Positions 21,724-30,991 of a stretch of 64,000 nucleotides of DNA are shown here, piece by piece. Positions within the stretch are counted from its first letter, which is position 1. Every line of letters begins with the position of its first letter. This DNA comes from an uncultured Pelagibacteraceae bacterium (GTDB lineage Bacteria > Pseudomonadota > Alphaproteobacteria > Pelagibacterales > Pelagibacteraceae). The notes under the pieces are model-generated. The model did not search any database. It saw nothing but the letters and a program-made list of their open reading frames with translations, and had not been told where the DNA came from. Location of the stretch: NCBI GenBank assembly GCA_902570425.1, contig CACFYB010000001.1:124001-188000 (forward strand), given 5' to 3'. The position numbers and the translations under genes were made by a program.

Positions 21724-23163
21724 TTAATTTCTCCAAAAAGAAGGCAAAAATAAAACCAGTATAGCAAATAGTTCTAATCTTCCTAAAATCATACCAACAC
21801 TTAGTATCCATTTAGATACATCTGGTAATGATGAAAAATTACTATTAGGTCCAATCATAGATCCTAATCCTGGACCAACATTTGATATAGAAGTAGCAGC
21901 TCCGGAAATTGAAGTAACAAAATCAAGTCCGGTTAAAGTAAGTAATGACGTAATTAAAAAAAAAATTATTAAATACATATAAATAAAAGAAATTATTGAA
22001 GAAATAAATTTGTTATCTATAGGATTTTGATCATACTTTAAAACAAAAATTCCTTTTGGATAAATAATTTTTTTCAAATTATTTATAATAAATGAATATA
22101 ATATTTGAACCCTAAATATTTTAATACCACATGTTGTTGAACCAGCACATCCACCAATAAACATTAAGATTAAAAATAAAACTAACGGAAAACTTCCCCA
22201 ATTATCAAATTGAGCATTTACGTAACCAGTTCCAGTTAATATTGATACAACATTAAATAATACGGATCTGAAGCTATAAGAGTTAAAGTCATTTATTATT
22301 AGATAAAGCGATAAAATAATTATAGTTGAAATGATAATCTTTAAAAAAGTTATAATTTGAATATCATTAAAAAAAATTAATTTATTCCCACTTATGAATT
22401 TTATATAAGCAATAAAAGGTAAACTACCCAAAATGATGAAAATTATAGCAGAGGTTTCAATTAGAGCACTATTAAAATAACCAATAGACTCATTATAGTT
22501 TGAAAATCCACCCGTTGCGATAGTCGTCATAGAATGTGTAACACTATCAAAAATATTCATACCAAAAAAATAATAGGAGACACCACAAAGTGTAGTTAAA
22601 ATAATGTAAATAAATATTAACCTTGTTGCTATCTCCTTAGATTTTGGAAGAATTTTTTCAGAAGAGTCATTGTTTGAAATTTTAAATAATTGCATACCGC
22701 CTACATTCATTATAGGCATAAGTGTGATTGCCATTACAATTATTCCAATTCCACCTAACCATTGAAGTAAAGCTCTCCATAACAGAATACCCTTAGGCAT
22801 TTCATCTAAATTAGATATGATTGTTGAACCAGTGGTAGTTATTCCAGACATACTTTCGAAAAATGCATTTGTAAAACTAAAATTCATACTTGAGAACACA
22901 AAAGGAAGAGACCCAAAAATTGCTATACTAAGCCAAGATAACGCTGTTAGTAAGAAAGCTTGTTGTAAATTTAATTTTTTATCATGATCAAGATTTGATA
23001 GAAAAAATAAAGTGCCAAAAATAATTGTTACTATAGATGCTCCAAAAAAAGAGGAGTCAATTTCTTTGTATAAAAACTGAGCAATAATCGGAATGAACAT
23101 AAAAAGCCCAAGGATTATTTGAAGAATTCCTAGTGTAAAAAAAACAGTTTTATAATTAGGCAT
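21724..23163 (-). CDS. trkH: Trk potassium uptake protein TrkH
   Basis: The channel-like subunit of a K+ uptake system. The 479-residue membrane protein contains four pore-loop filters in order: TTGSTI, ATGGFS, TGTGY and SNVGPG, and an N-terminal pair of extra helices. The regulatory NAD-binding TrkA subunit is not in the window. It is the first gene of a minus-strand group with ampG and the NlpC/P60 gene, and is divergent from lysS over 88 bp. No specific operator is recognised in that gap. Confidence 0.92.
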   Translation of the reverse strand: MPNYKTVFFTLGILQIILGLFMFIPIIAQFLYKEIDSSFFGASIVTIIFGTLFFLSNLDHDKKLNLQQAFLLTALSWLSIAIFGSLPFVFSSMNFSFTNAFFESMSGITTTGSTIISNLDEMPKGILLWRALLQWLGGIGIIVMAITLMPIMNVGGMQLFKISNNDSSEKILPKSKEIATRLIFIYIILTTLCGVSYYFFGMNIFDSVTHSMTTIATGGFSNYNESIGYFNSALIETSAIIFIILGSLPFIAYIKFISGNKLIFFNDIQIITFLKIIISTIIILSLYLIINDFNSYSFRSVLFNVVSILTGTGYVNAQFDNWGSFPLVLFLILMFIGGCAGSTTCGIKIFRVQILYSFIINNLKKIIYPKGIFVLKYDQNPIDNKFISSIISFIYMYLIIFFLITSLLTLTGLDFVTSISGAATSISNVGPGLGSMIGPNSNFSSLPDVSKWILSVGMILGRLELFAILVLFLPSFWRN

Positions 23164-23251
23164 TTTGAAAGAACATTATTTTATGGTAAATAAATTTCAA
23201 CTCTATATGAATTAACTTAATCATATATTTTAGATTTTATAAGCAATATTT

Positions 23252-24814
23252 ATGATTAAAAAAGAAAACTTAGATAAAACAAGTGCTTGGCCTTTTGTAG
23301 AAGCAAAAAAAATGCTTCGTGAGAGAAAATTATTTATAGAAAAAAAAGGAAAAATAACTCTGCAAACAGGATATGGGCCCAGTGGTCTTCCCCACATAGG
23401 TACATTTGGAGAAGTAGCAAGAACTTCAATGATTGTAAATGCCCTCACACATTTAACAAATCTCCCAACAGAGATTATAACTTTTTCAGACGATATGGAT
23501 GGTTTAAGAAAAGTTCCCGATAATGTACCTAAAAAAGAATTGTTAGAAAAAAATTTACACAAACCTCTTACACAAGTTCCCGATCCATTTAATAAGTTTA
23601 ATAGTTTTGGTGAACATAATAATCAGATGTTAAAAAATTTTTTGGATAATTTTGATTTTAAATATAACTTTAAAAGTTCAACAAAACTTTATAAATCAGG
23701 TTTTTTTAACTCATCTCTTCAAGTAATTTTAGAAAACTATGATGGAATTATGAATATAATTTTGCCTACACTAGGAAAAGAACGTCAAAAAACTTACAGC
23801 CCTTTTTTACCCATTTGTCCAGACACAGGTCATGTTTTAGAAATTCCGATAAAAGAAATAAATAAAAAGGAGTCAAAAATTATTTTTGATAACAAAGGTA
23901 AGAAATTGGAGAAAAGTATTTTGAATGGAAATTGTAAACTTCAATGGAAAGTTGATTGGGCAATGAGATGGTACGCATTAGATGTAGATTTTGAAATGTA
24001 TGGAAAAGATTTAATTGAAAGCGCTATTCTCTCTACAAAAATAATCAAATTAATCGGAAAAACTAATCCGTCGGGATTTGCATATGAATTATTCTTAGAT
24101 GAAAAAGGCGAAAAGATTTCCAAATCAAAAGGGAATGGGATTACAATAGACCAATGGCTGGAATATGCATCACCAGAAAGCTTATCTTTATATATGTATC
24201 AAAATCCTAAAAGAGCAAAAAAATTATATAAGGAAATAGTTTCAAAAACAGTAGATGAGTATTTAGAATTATTACAAAAAACAAAAAATCAAGATGAATT
24301 ACAGCTCTTAATGAATCCTTTGTGGCATGTTCATAATAGTAATGTACCAAAAGAACAAATGATAATGTCTTTCTCAATGCTACTCAATTTAGTTGAAACA
24401 AGTAATGCTGATAACAAAGATCTTCTTTGGAAATTTGTTAAAAGATATAAAAAAGATATTTTAAAAAAAGATTATCCAATTTTTGATAAATTAGTTGGTT
24501 ATGCAATTAAATATTTTAATGATGTTCTTAAAAAAAATAAAAAATATAAAAAACCTAATAATGAAGAAAAAATAGCTTTAGAGGCTTTAATTCAAAAACT
24601 TGATGATTGTAATGATGAAATGTCACCTGAAGATATTCAAACATTAATCTACTCAACTGGAAAAGAAAATGGTTATTCAAAAAACTTGAGAGATTGGTTT
24701 AGATTAATTTATGAAGTTGTATTTGGTGATGAAAATGGACCAAGAATGGGTTTTTTTATAAGTTTTTTTGGTGTTCAAGAAACCAAAGATCTTATAAAAA
24801 ATAAAATTAAATAA
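23252..24814 (+). CDS. lysS: lysyl-tRNA synthetase, class I
   Basis: This enzyme charges tRNA-Lys. It belongs to the class I LysRS family, common in archaea and in alphaproteobacteria, rather than the class II form of most bacteria. The 520-residue protein has the HIGH-type motif in GPSGLPHIGTFGE at about residues 45-57, the FSDDMDGLRKVP block, and the KMSKS-type motif KISKSKGNG near 290. It overlaps pyrD by one base. The start at 23252 places the conserved TSAWPFVEAKK at the N-terminus. Confidence 0.96.
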   Translation: MIKKENLDKTSAWPFVEAKKMLRERKLFIEKKGKITLQTGYGPSGLPHIGTFGEVARTSMIVNALTHLTNLPTEIITFSDDMDGLRKVPDNVPKKELLEKNLHKPLTQVPDPFNKFNSFGEHNNQMLKNFLDNFDFKYNFKSSTKLYKSGFFNSSLQVILENYDGIMNIILPTLGKERQKTYSPFLPICPDTGHVLEIPIKEINKKESKIIFDNKGKKLEKSILNGNCKLQWKVDWAMRWYALDVDFEMYGKDLIESAILSTKIIKLIGKTNPSGFAYELFLDEKGEKISKSKGNGITIDQWLEYASPESLSLYMYQNPKRAKKLYKEIVSKTVDEYLELLQKTKNQDELQLLMNPLWHVHNSNVPKEQMIMSFSMLLNLVETSNADNKDLLWKFVKRYKKDILKKDYPIFDKLVGYAIKYFNDVLKKNKKYKKPNNEEKIALEALIQKLDDCNDEMSPEDIQTLIYSTGKENGYSKNLRDWFRLIYEVVFGDENGPRMGFFISFFGVQETKDLIKNKIK

Positions 24815-25866
24815 TGTTTTCAAATATAAGATCATTAATATTTAAACTTGATCCTGAGACTGCTCATAACTTAGCAATTAAGTCTTTGAAATTTAATTTT
24901 GTTCCTAATGTACCAGATAAAAATAAAGATGATCCATTATTTAAGACAAAATTGTTTGGGAATGATATTGAAAATCCTATCGGCATGGCTGCCGGATTTG
25001 ATAAAAATGCAGAGGTGTATAATTCTTTATTTAAATTAGGTTTTGGGTTTGTTGAAGTTGGAACTATTACACCATTAAAACAATATGGAAATCCAAAACC
25101 TAGAGTTTTTAGATTAGTCGAGGATGAGGCATTAATAAATAGACTTGGTTTTAATAATATTGGTGCAGAAAATATAATAAATAAGATTAAAATGAATAAA
25201 AAAATTGGAACTCTTGGAGTTAATATTGGACCAAATAAAGATACAGAGAATAAAACAGAAGATTATTTAAAATGCCTAAAAATTTTTCATCAAACAGCAG
25301 ATTATATAACAATTAATATTTCGTCTCCTAACACAGAAAATTTAAGAAAATTTCATAATCAAGAAAAATTGGATGATTTATTAAAAAATATTGAAAAAGA
25401 AAAACAAAACCTAAGCTCAAAAATTCCAATAGTCGTAAAAGTCTCACCGGATATTAACAATGTTGAAATAGATCAAATATCACAAGTTCTTTTGAGTAAT
25501 AATGTTCAAGGAGTAATTGTTTCTAACACATCAGACTCAACAAGAGAAAATTTAGCTAATGTTCAAAAATATCAAAAAGGTGGACTATCCGGTAAACCAA
25601 TAAGAACAAAATCTACTGTATTAATAAATAAATTTTATCAACTACTTAAAGGCAAAATAAAGATTATAGGAGTAGGCGGAGTAGACTCTGGCAAAAGTGC
25701 CTACGAAAAATTTCTAGCTGGAGCAAATTATTTGCAGTTATATACTGGCATGGTTTATAGAGGTCCAAATATTGTCAGTATGATAAAAAAAGAGCTTAGA
25801 GAATTATTATTAAAAGAAGGTGTCAAAAATTTTAGTGAAATTGTGGGAAAAAAAACAAATACCTAA
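24814..25866 (+). CDS. pyrD: dihydroorotate dehydrogenase (quinone), class 2
   Basis: PyrD oxidises dihydroorotate to orotate in pyrimidine synthesis and passes electrons to the quinone pool at the membrane. The 350-residue length and the N-terminal amphipathic stretch (MFSNIRSLIFKLDPETAHNLA) indicate the class 2 enzyme. Motifs are NPIGMAAGFDKNAEVYN, VEVGTITPLKQYGNPKPR, NISSPNTENLR with the catalytic Ser, and GVGGVDSGKSAYEK for FMN phosphate. It starts on the last base of the lysS stop codon, so both are presumably translated from one message. Confidence 0.95.
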   Translation: MFSNIRSLIFKLDPETAHNLAIKSLKFNFVPNVPDKNKDDPLFKTKLFGNDIENPIGMAAGFDKNAEVYNSLFKLGFGFVEVGTITPLKQYGNPKPRVFRLVEDEALINRLGFNNIGAENIINKIKMNKKIGTLGVNIGPNKDTENKTEDYLKCLKIFHQTADYITINISSPNTENLRKFHNQEKLDDLLKNIEKEKQNLSSKIPIVVKVSPDINNVEIDQISQVLLSNNVQGVIVSNTSDSTRENLANVQKYQKGGLSGKPIRTKSTVLINKFYQLLKGKIKIIGVGGVDSGKSAYEKFLAGANYLQLYTGMVYRGPNIVSMIKKELRELLLKEGVKNFSEIVGKKTNT

Positions 25867-25877
25867 ATGTATTAAAC

Positions 25878-25906
25878 TTGACGTCATCAATATCTCACCT
25901 TATATA
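25878..25906 (+). promoter_or_regulatory. sigma70-type promoter of rpmB, giving a near-leaderless transcript
   Basis: TTGACG (25878-25883) and TATATA (25901-25906) are separated by exactly 17 bp in the 51-bp gap before rpmB. Transcription would start at about 25912-25914, only 4-6 bases before the ATG at 25918. No Shine-Dalgarno sequence is present. The ATG is confirmed by the L28 N-terminus. Confidence 0.6.
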
Positions 25907-25917
25907 GTTTCTACTTT

Positions 25918-26232
25918 ATGTCAAAAAAATGTGAATTAACTGGAAAAATACCAATGAAAGGTCACAATGTTAGTCATGCTAACAATAAAACTAAGAGAAG
26001 ATTTTTACCAAATTTAAAAAAAGTAAAATTCACTAGCGACCTTTTAAGAAGAAGTTTAAAACTAAATGTAAGCAATGCGGGTGTTAGATCTGTAGATAAG
26101 AAAGGTAGTTTCGATGAGTTTTTAAAAAGTGTGAAAAATAAAAATTTATCTCCAAGACTTAAAAGATTAAAAAAAAGCTTATTATTAAAATCTCCTTACC
26201 AAAAAAAAATAATTCAATCTAAAACAGCTTAA
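25918..26232 (+). CDS. rpmB: 50S ribosomal protein L28
   Basis: The protein starts [23 protein letters not shown] and continues [16 protein letters not shown], the diagnostic L28 pattern, then [14 protein letters not shown]. The 104 residues include a lysine-rich C-terminal extension as in alphaproteobacterial L28. It is preceded by a well-placed promoter whose start point leaves almost no leader. The next gene, a YhhQ-type transporter, starts on the last base of the stop codon. Confidence 0.97.
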   Translation: MSKKCELTGKIPMKGHNVSHANNKTKRRFLPNLKKVKFTSDLLRRSLKLNVSNAGVRSVDKKGSFDEFLKSVKNKNLSPRLKRLKKSLLLKSPYQKKIIQSKTA

Positions 26233-26780
26233 TGAATAAATTATTCTTATTACTCTCATTAATTATGGGAGTCGTTGTTTTAGCTTCTAATTATTTAGTC
26301 CAATTTCCAATCAAATATTATGGTTTAGAGGAAATATTAACTTATGGAGCATTTAGTTATCCAATAGCTTTTTTAATAACTGATTTAGCAAATAGATCTT
26401 ATGGAAAATTAATTGCAAGACAAATAGTTTACATTGGTTTTATTATAGGTATTAGTTTTACTCTTATCTTTTCAACAAACTTTGCAGATCTGATATCTGT
26501 AAGAATTGCCGTTGGATCAGGAACTGCTTTTTTAGTAGCCCAACTAATAGATGTTCAGATTTTTGATAAATTAAGAAAGAAGAAATGGTTTGTAGCACCA
26601 TTAACCTCGTCTTTTATTGGTTCGGCAGTTGATACCTTCTTATTTTTCTCTATATCTTTTTATGCTACAGGGATACCTTGGATAACATTATCTTTAGGTG
26701 ACTTGGCTGTAAAAATATTTGTTGCTTTAGTAATGTTAATTCCTTTTAGACTTCTTTTAGGCACTTTAAAACCAGCTTAA
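26232..26780 (+). CDS. queuosine-precursor transporter (YhhQ / VUT family)
   Basis: A 182-residue membrane protein with about six hydrophobic segments. The segment SYPIAFLITDLANRSYGK, then ARQIVYIGF, is characteristic of the YhhQ/QPTR family (former DUF165), whose E. coli member imports preQ0/preQ1 for queuosine in tRNA. It is fused translationally to rpmB (one shared base), placing a tRNA-modification precursor importer in a translation operon. No queuosine biosynthesis gene is in the window. The assignment to the family is firm; the exact substrate is inferred from the family. Confidence 0.85.
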   Translation: MNKLFLLLSLIMGVVVLASNYLVQFPIKYYGLEEILTYGAFSYPIAFLITDLANRSYGKLIARQIVYIGFIIGISFTLIFSTNFADLISVRIAVGSGTAFLVAQLIDVQIFDKLRKKKWFVAPLTSSFIGSAVDTFLFFSISFYATGIPWITLSLGDLAVKIFVALVMLIPFRLLLGTLKPA

Positions 26781-26782
26781 AA

Positions 26783-27853
26783 CTATATCAAGGGCTCCTG
26801 TTGCGTCATGCAATGGATTGCACCAAATCCCCAAATAAGTTCACTACAATCAATAGGTATCACTTTTCTTTTTTTAAAAAATTTTTTAAAAATAGAAAAA
26901 ACTTTTTTATCATTTTCGTCGTTAAAAACCGGTAACAGTACTATTCTGTTTGCAATATAGAAATTAAGATAACTTGCAGGAACTTGTATATTATTAATAT
27001 AGATGGGTTTTGGCATCGGAATTTTGATTATTCTAAATTTTTTTCCATTCGTATTTCTTGATTTTTTTAAAATTTGTAAATTTTCATTTAAATTTTTAAA
27101 ATTTCTGTCTTTTTTATTTTTTTCAATTGCAGCCATTATAGTATTTGAAGAAACGAACCTAGCGATATCATCTATGTGTCCATGAGTATCATCCCCCTTA
27201 ATACCTTTATTTAACCATATGAAATTTTTTAAATTAAGATATTTTCTAAAAGCATTTTCTAGATTTAATTTATTTACACCAGGGTTTCTTTGCTGAACTT
27301 TACTTAAGAGACATTCTCGGGTCAAAAGTATTGAACCTTGGCCATTCACGTCTATTGCTCCACCTTCTAAAACAATTTTTTTAAGATTTCTTTTTACTTT
27401 AATTTTGGGTTCAATTTTTTTAATCTTAATCAATTTTGCGATTTTAGTATTAATTTTATTATCTTTTTGATAATCATTATACTTTGACCACCCATTAAAC
27501 CTAAAATTAAGAATAATTTTTTTTCCTTTTTTATTATTAATTAAAAATAGTGGGCCACTATCTCTGATCCAAATTCTATCTGTTAAAATTATGTGAAATT
27601 TGATTTTAGATAGATCACTTCTAAATTTATTTAATTCTAGTTTAATTCTTGCTTTATCTTTATCAGTTCTAATAATTAAATTTACTGTTTGATTAATTGA
27701 CAAATTACTGACAATCCTACTTACTACTTCAGGAATTTTATCAAACAATCCTGGCCAATCTTTTTTATTATATGGCCAAACAATCCAAACAGATTTTTGT
27801 TTTTCCCACTCTCCAGGCATTCTAAAACCTTCAAGAAATAAATCTTTAAGCAT
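26783..27853 (-). CDS. aguA: agmatine deiminase
   Basis: AguA hydrolyses agmatine to N-carbamoylputrescine and ammonia. The 356-residue protein of the guanidino-modifying fold has FRMPGEWEKQKSVWIVWP at the start, RDSGPLFLIN, LEGGAIDVNGQGSILLT, HGHIDDIARFV and the catalytic Cys in GFGAIHCMTQQEP at the end. It is the last gene of a four-gene minus-strand operon and overlaps aguB by 8 bp. No arginine decarboxylase is present in the window, so the source of agmatine is unknown. Confidence 0.94.
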   Translation of the reverse strand: MLKDLFLEGFRMPGEWEKQKSVWIVWPYNKKDWPGLFDKIPEVVSRIVSNLSINQTVNLIIRTDKDKARIKLELNKFRSDLSKIKFHIILTDRIWIRDSGPLFLINNKKGKKIILNFRFNGWSKYNDYQKDNKINTKIAKLIKIKKIEPKIKVKRNLKKIVLEGGAIDVNGQGSILLTRECLLSKVQQRNPGVNKLNLENAFRKYLNLKNFIWLNKGIKGDDTHGHIDDIARFVSSNTIMAAIEKNKKDRNFKNLNENLQILKKSRNTNGKKFRIIKIPMPKPIYINNIQVPASYLNFYIANRIVLLPVFNDENDKKVFSIFKKFFKKRKVIPIDCSELIWGFGAIHCMTQQEPLI

Positions 27854-28727
27854 CTTCAGGATTTTTTAGTAAGCCCTTGTAATAATCAATTCTTCTATCT
27901 CTTAAAAATGGCCAATGTTGTCTTGTATTTTCTACTTTTTTAAAATCAATATCACATATTAATATTTCTTCTTTGTTAGATTTGGATTGTTTGATTATAT
28001 TTCCACTTGGATCAATAATCATAGAATTACCCCAAAATTGAATCTTTTTATTTTTAATTTTTTCCAATCCAATTCTATTTATTGCAGCCACAAAAACACC
28101 ATTTGCAATAGCATGAGATCTTTGCATTGTAATCCAAGCATCTAATTGTGAATTCCCAAATTTTTTTCTCTCTTTGGGGTGCCATCCTATTGCAGTAGGA
28201 TAAAATAAAATTTCAGCACCTTTAAGCGCAGTGAGTCTTGCTGCTTCAGGAAACCACTGATCCCAACATACTAAAGATCCTATTTTACCATGATTGGTAT
28301 TTATTGATTTAAAACCCAAATCTCCAGGAGTAAAATAAAACTTTTCGTAGTAGCCTGGATCATCTGGAATATGCATTTTTCTATATTTAGAAACAATTTT
28401 TCCATGTTCATTAATTACAATACTAGTATTGTGGTAAAAACCAGAAGTTTTTTTTTCAAAAAGAGATATCATTAGAATAATAGAGAGTTCTTTAGCTAGA
28501 TTACAGTAAATATTTGTGATTGGTCCTGGAATCTTTTCAGCAAGTTTGAATTTTGAATGACTCTCGGTTTGACAAAAATAAGGTGAAAGAAATAATTCTG
28601 GTAAACAAATTATTTTTGCATTTCTCTTTGCTGCCTTTTTAATTTTTTCTATTGAATTTTCTAAATTCTTGTTTTTATTTTCAAAAACTTTTGTTTGTAT
28701 TAAACCAATAGTGGTTTTTTTTTTCAT
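27846..28727 (-). CDS. aguB: N-carbamoylputrescine amidase
   Basis: AguB hydrolyses N-carbamoylputrescine to putrescine, CO2 and ammonia. The 293-residue nitrilase-superfamily protein shows the Glu-Lys-Cys triad in LPELFLSPYFCQ, YRKMHIPDDPGYYEKFYF and GSLVCWDQWFPEA, plus AINRIGLE. These blocks match N-carbamoylputrescine amidase rather than other nitrilases. It lies 2 bp after the DHS-like gene and overlaps aguA, so the complete agmatine-to-putrescine route is in one operon. Confidence 0.93.
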   Translation of the reverse strand: MKKKTTIGLIQTKVFENKNKNLENSIEKIKKAAKRNAKIICLPELFLSPYFCQTESHSKFKLAEKIPGPITNIYCNLAKELSIILMISLFEKKTSGFYHNTSIVINEHGKIVSKYRKMHIPDDPGYYEKFYFTPGDLGFKSINTNHGKIGSLVCWDQWFPEAARLTALKGAEILFYPTAIGWHPKERKKFGNSQLDAWITMQRSHAIANGVFVAAINRIGLEKIKNKKIQFWGNSMIIDPSGNIIKQSKSNKEEILICDIDFKKVENTRQHWPFLRDRRIDYYKGLLKNPEDA

Positions 28728-28729
28728 TT

Positions 28730-29773
28730 TTAATCAAAAATTTTAGAGAAGTTTTTTCGACTTCTATTTTTCCATTCACCTTTGTGAAATGCGTCACTGC
28801 AAATTAAAGGTAATACACTGGTAGCTTCTGCAAAAACCATTTGTTCCTTAGTAACATCAACCTTACCCCAAGAGCTAGCCTCTTTTAAAGTTGAACTGCT
28901 ACAAGCTCCATCCCTGGAGTCTGCTACAGTGATTTGAACTGCATATTTGTGCATATCTACATCTTTACCTAAAAGTTCTGCACATATTACTGTGTCTTGT
29001 ATAAAGTTTTTTGGAACACCCCCACCTATCATAAACAGACCAGAATCCTTAGATTGAATCTTTATTTCAGTCAGTTCTCTGAACTCTTTAATTGAATCTA
29101 TAGTTAAATGTTTTTTTGGGTTTTTTTCTTGATGAATTACTAATCCAAAACCTGCACTAGAATCTGTAAAAGCAGGGCAGAAAATAGGAACATTATTGTC
29201 ATATGCGGTTTCAATTAATGAGTCTTTCTTTACTGAATTTTTTTTTAAATATTTACCCATTTCGTGAATAAATTCTCTAGAGGTATAACTTCTTGGTTCA
29301 AGACCATCAGCGATTTCACAAATTTTTTTGTCACAAACTTGTAATTCATCCTCATCAATATATGTGTCATAAATCCTATCAATATAATTTTTTCTAAGCT
29401 CTGTATCGTCCTGAAATTGTGATCCTTGATAATGCTTAAAACCCAATGCTTCAAAAAAGTCCATATCTACAATAGAAGCTCCTGTAGCAACTATTGCATC
29501 GACCATATTGTATTTAATAAGATCTTTATAAATACTCATACAGCCAGCAGCAGAAGTGGATCCTGCTAAAGTTAAAAATATTGTACAATCTTTATCTTTT
29601 AGCATTTCATTATAAATATTTGCTGCATTTGCAGTTTCTCTTGAAACAAACGACATTTTTTTCATGGAAGAAATAATTTTTCTTGAGTCAAATGATGTGA
29701 TGTCAATGTGTTCAACAGGATTTTTAAGAAAATCTTTTTTACTATTGTGACCTAAGTTTCTTTTTTTAGACAT
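28730..29773 (-). CDS. deoxyhypusine-synthase-like aminobutyltransferase (polyamine metabolism)
   Basis: The 347-residue protein belongs to the deoxyhypusine synthase (DHS) superfamily. It has the N-terminal TLAGSTSAAGCMS and VATGASIVDMDF blocks, FIPAFTDSS-like CPAFTDSSAGFG, the IGGGVPKNF block and the reactive lysine in SSWGKVD, all at family positions. Eukaryotic DHS modifies eIF5A, which bacteria lack; bacterial relatives are linked to homospermidine-type synthesis by moving an aminobutyl group between amines in an NAD-dependent reaction. Here it lies between an ornithine-type decarboxylase (1-bp overlap) and aguB. The family is certain; the acceptor substrate is unknown. Confidence 0.85.
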   Translation of the reverse strand: MSKKRNLGHNSKKDFLKNPVEHIDITSFDSRKIISSMKKMSFVSRETANAANIYNEMLKDKDCTIFLTLAGSTSAAGCMSIYKDLIKYNMVDAIVATGASIVDMDFFEALGFKHYQGSQFQDDTELRKNYIDRIYDTYIDEDELQVCDKKICEIADGLEPRSYTSREFIHEMGKYLKKNSVKKDSLIETAYDNNVPIFCPAFTDSSAGFGLVIHQEKNPKKHLTIDSIKEFRELTEIKIQSKDSGLFMIGGGVPKNFIQDTVICAELLGKDVDMHKYAVQITVADSRDGACSSSTLKEASSWGKVDVTKEQMVFAEATSVLPLICSDAFHKGEWKNRSRKNFSKIFD

Positions 29774-30957
29774 TAAGCAACCAATGTGGCTTTACTTGTG
29801 TCTTTATCATAAAGGCTCATAATTGGGTTATCTTCTACTTCATAAATTTCGTCAGAATAAAATCCATTAAACTGCGTTCTAAATGTTAAACCATACGCAC
29901 CCAGTTGACCAAGCTCAATATAATCATTTTCTTTAATATTATTAGGTAAAAGAAAAGGACCTTTCATATAATCCATGCTATCGCAAGTTGGACCATAAAA
30001 ATCAAAAGCAGTTAATTTTTTTGAAATAATTTTATTAGAACTATCTTTAATCATTTTTGTTGGATAGACTATGTTTGGCGTTCCTGCATCAAAGAGTGTT
30101 CCGTAAGTACCATCATTTATGAATAATTTTTGTTTTTTTCTTAAATTTACTCTAACAATTGTTGATCCACTTTCTGCAACCAATGCTCTTCCAGGCTCAC
30201 AAATGATTTCAGGTAAATTAGATAATTTTAAATTTTCTAAACTTTTTTTAATTTCATTAAAATAACTATCTAATGATTGAGGAATTAAATCTGGATAAAT
30301 AGTTGGAAAACCACCACCAACGTTTATGTAATTAGGAATAATTTTTGTCTTTTTAATAATATTTCCTATTTCGGTAATACCTTTTGCGTAGGAAATAGGA
30401 TGCATACATTGAGATCCAACATGAAAGCTTAAACCTATTTTTTTTGCATATTGTTTGACCAATCTTAGCAATCCTGCAGCTTCTGAGTTTAACGCACCAA
30501 ATTTTTTCGACAAATCTATTTCAGCATGTTCATTTGATACAGAAACTCTCACAAAAAGTTCTAGATCTTTTGCATGACTTGTACTTTCAATTATTTTAAT
30601 TAATTCATCTTTTGTATCTAATGCAAATGTTTTAATATCGTATTTGAAATAAGCATCTCTTATACTTTCATGACTTTTTACAGTGTGCATATAGGAGCAT
30701 TTGGCTGTTTGACTAAATTTTCTTACAGATTTTATTTCCTCTATTGATGCAACATCAAATTGATTAATTCCACTTTTTACAAGTGTCTTGATCACTTCAG
30801 AATTTGGATTAGTCTTAACAGCGTACAATATTTTTCCTGGAAATTTTTTTTGAAAAAATTTTGATGCAGAAAGAATGGATTTCTTTCTGATACAATACAC
30901 CGGTTTATCAGGTCTCAGTTGACTTACTAAGTTTTCAACTGATTTAAATTTTTGCAT
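29773..30957 (-). CDS. ornithine/lysine decarboxylase, fold III PLP type
   Basis: A 394-residue alanine-racemase-fold decarboxylase that should convert ornithine (or lysine) to putrescine (or cadaverine). The PLP lysine is Lys48 in YAVKTN; further motifs are FHVGSQC, the phosphate-binding GGGFP, CEPGRALVAESG and the catalytic Cys in GPTCDSMD. It is too short for biosynthetic arginine decarboxylase SpeA. It is the first gene of the odc - DHS-like - aguB - aguA operon, and has a good GGGAG ribosome site 8 bp before the ATG. Ornithine versus lysine preference cannot be read by eye. Confidence 0.9.
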   Translation of the reverse strand: MQKFKSVENLVSQLRPDKPVYCIRKKSILSASKFFQKKFPGKILYAVKTNPNSEVIKTLVKSGINQFDVASIEEIKSVRKFSQTAKCSYMHTVKSHESIRDAYFKYDIKTFALDTKDELIKIIESTSHAKDLELFVRVSVSNEHAEIDLSKKFGALNSEAAGLLRLVKQYAKKIGLSFHVGSQCMHPISYAKGITEIGNIIKKTKIIPNYINVGGGFPTIYPDLIPQSLDSYFNEIKKSLENLKLSNLPEIICEPGRALVAESGSTIVRVNLRKKQKLFINDGTYGTLFDAGTPNIVYPTKMIKDSSNKIISKKLTAFDFYGPTCDSMDYMKGPFLLPNNIKENDYIELGQLGAYGLTFRTQFNGFYSDEIYEVEDNPIMSLYDKDTSKATLVA

Positions 30958-30991
30958 TAAATATGCTCCCTAAAAAAAATTTAACAAAAAA

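Noticed and set aside
23164-23251. Imperfect palindrome ATATGA...TCATAT between trkH and lysS
   Set aside because: Only six outer base pairs match in a sequence of nearly pure A/T; expected by chance.
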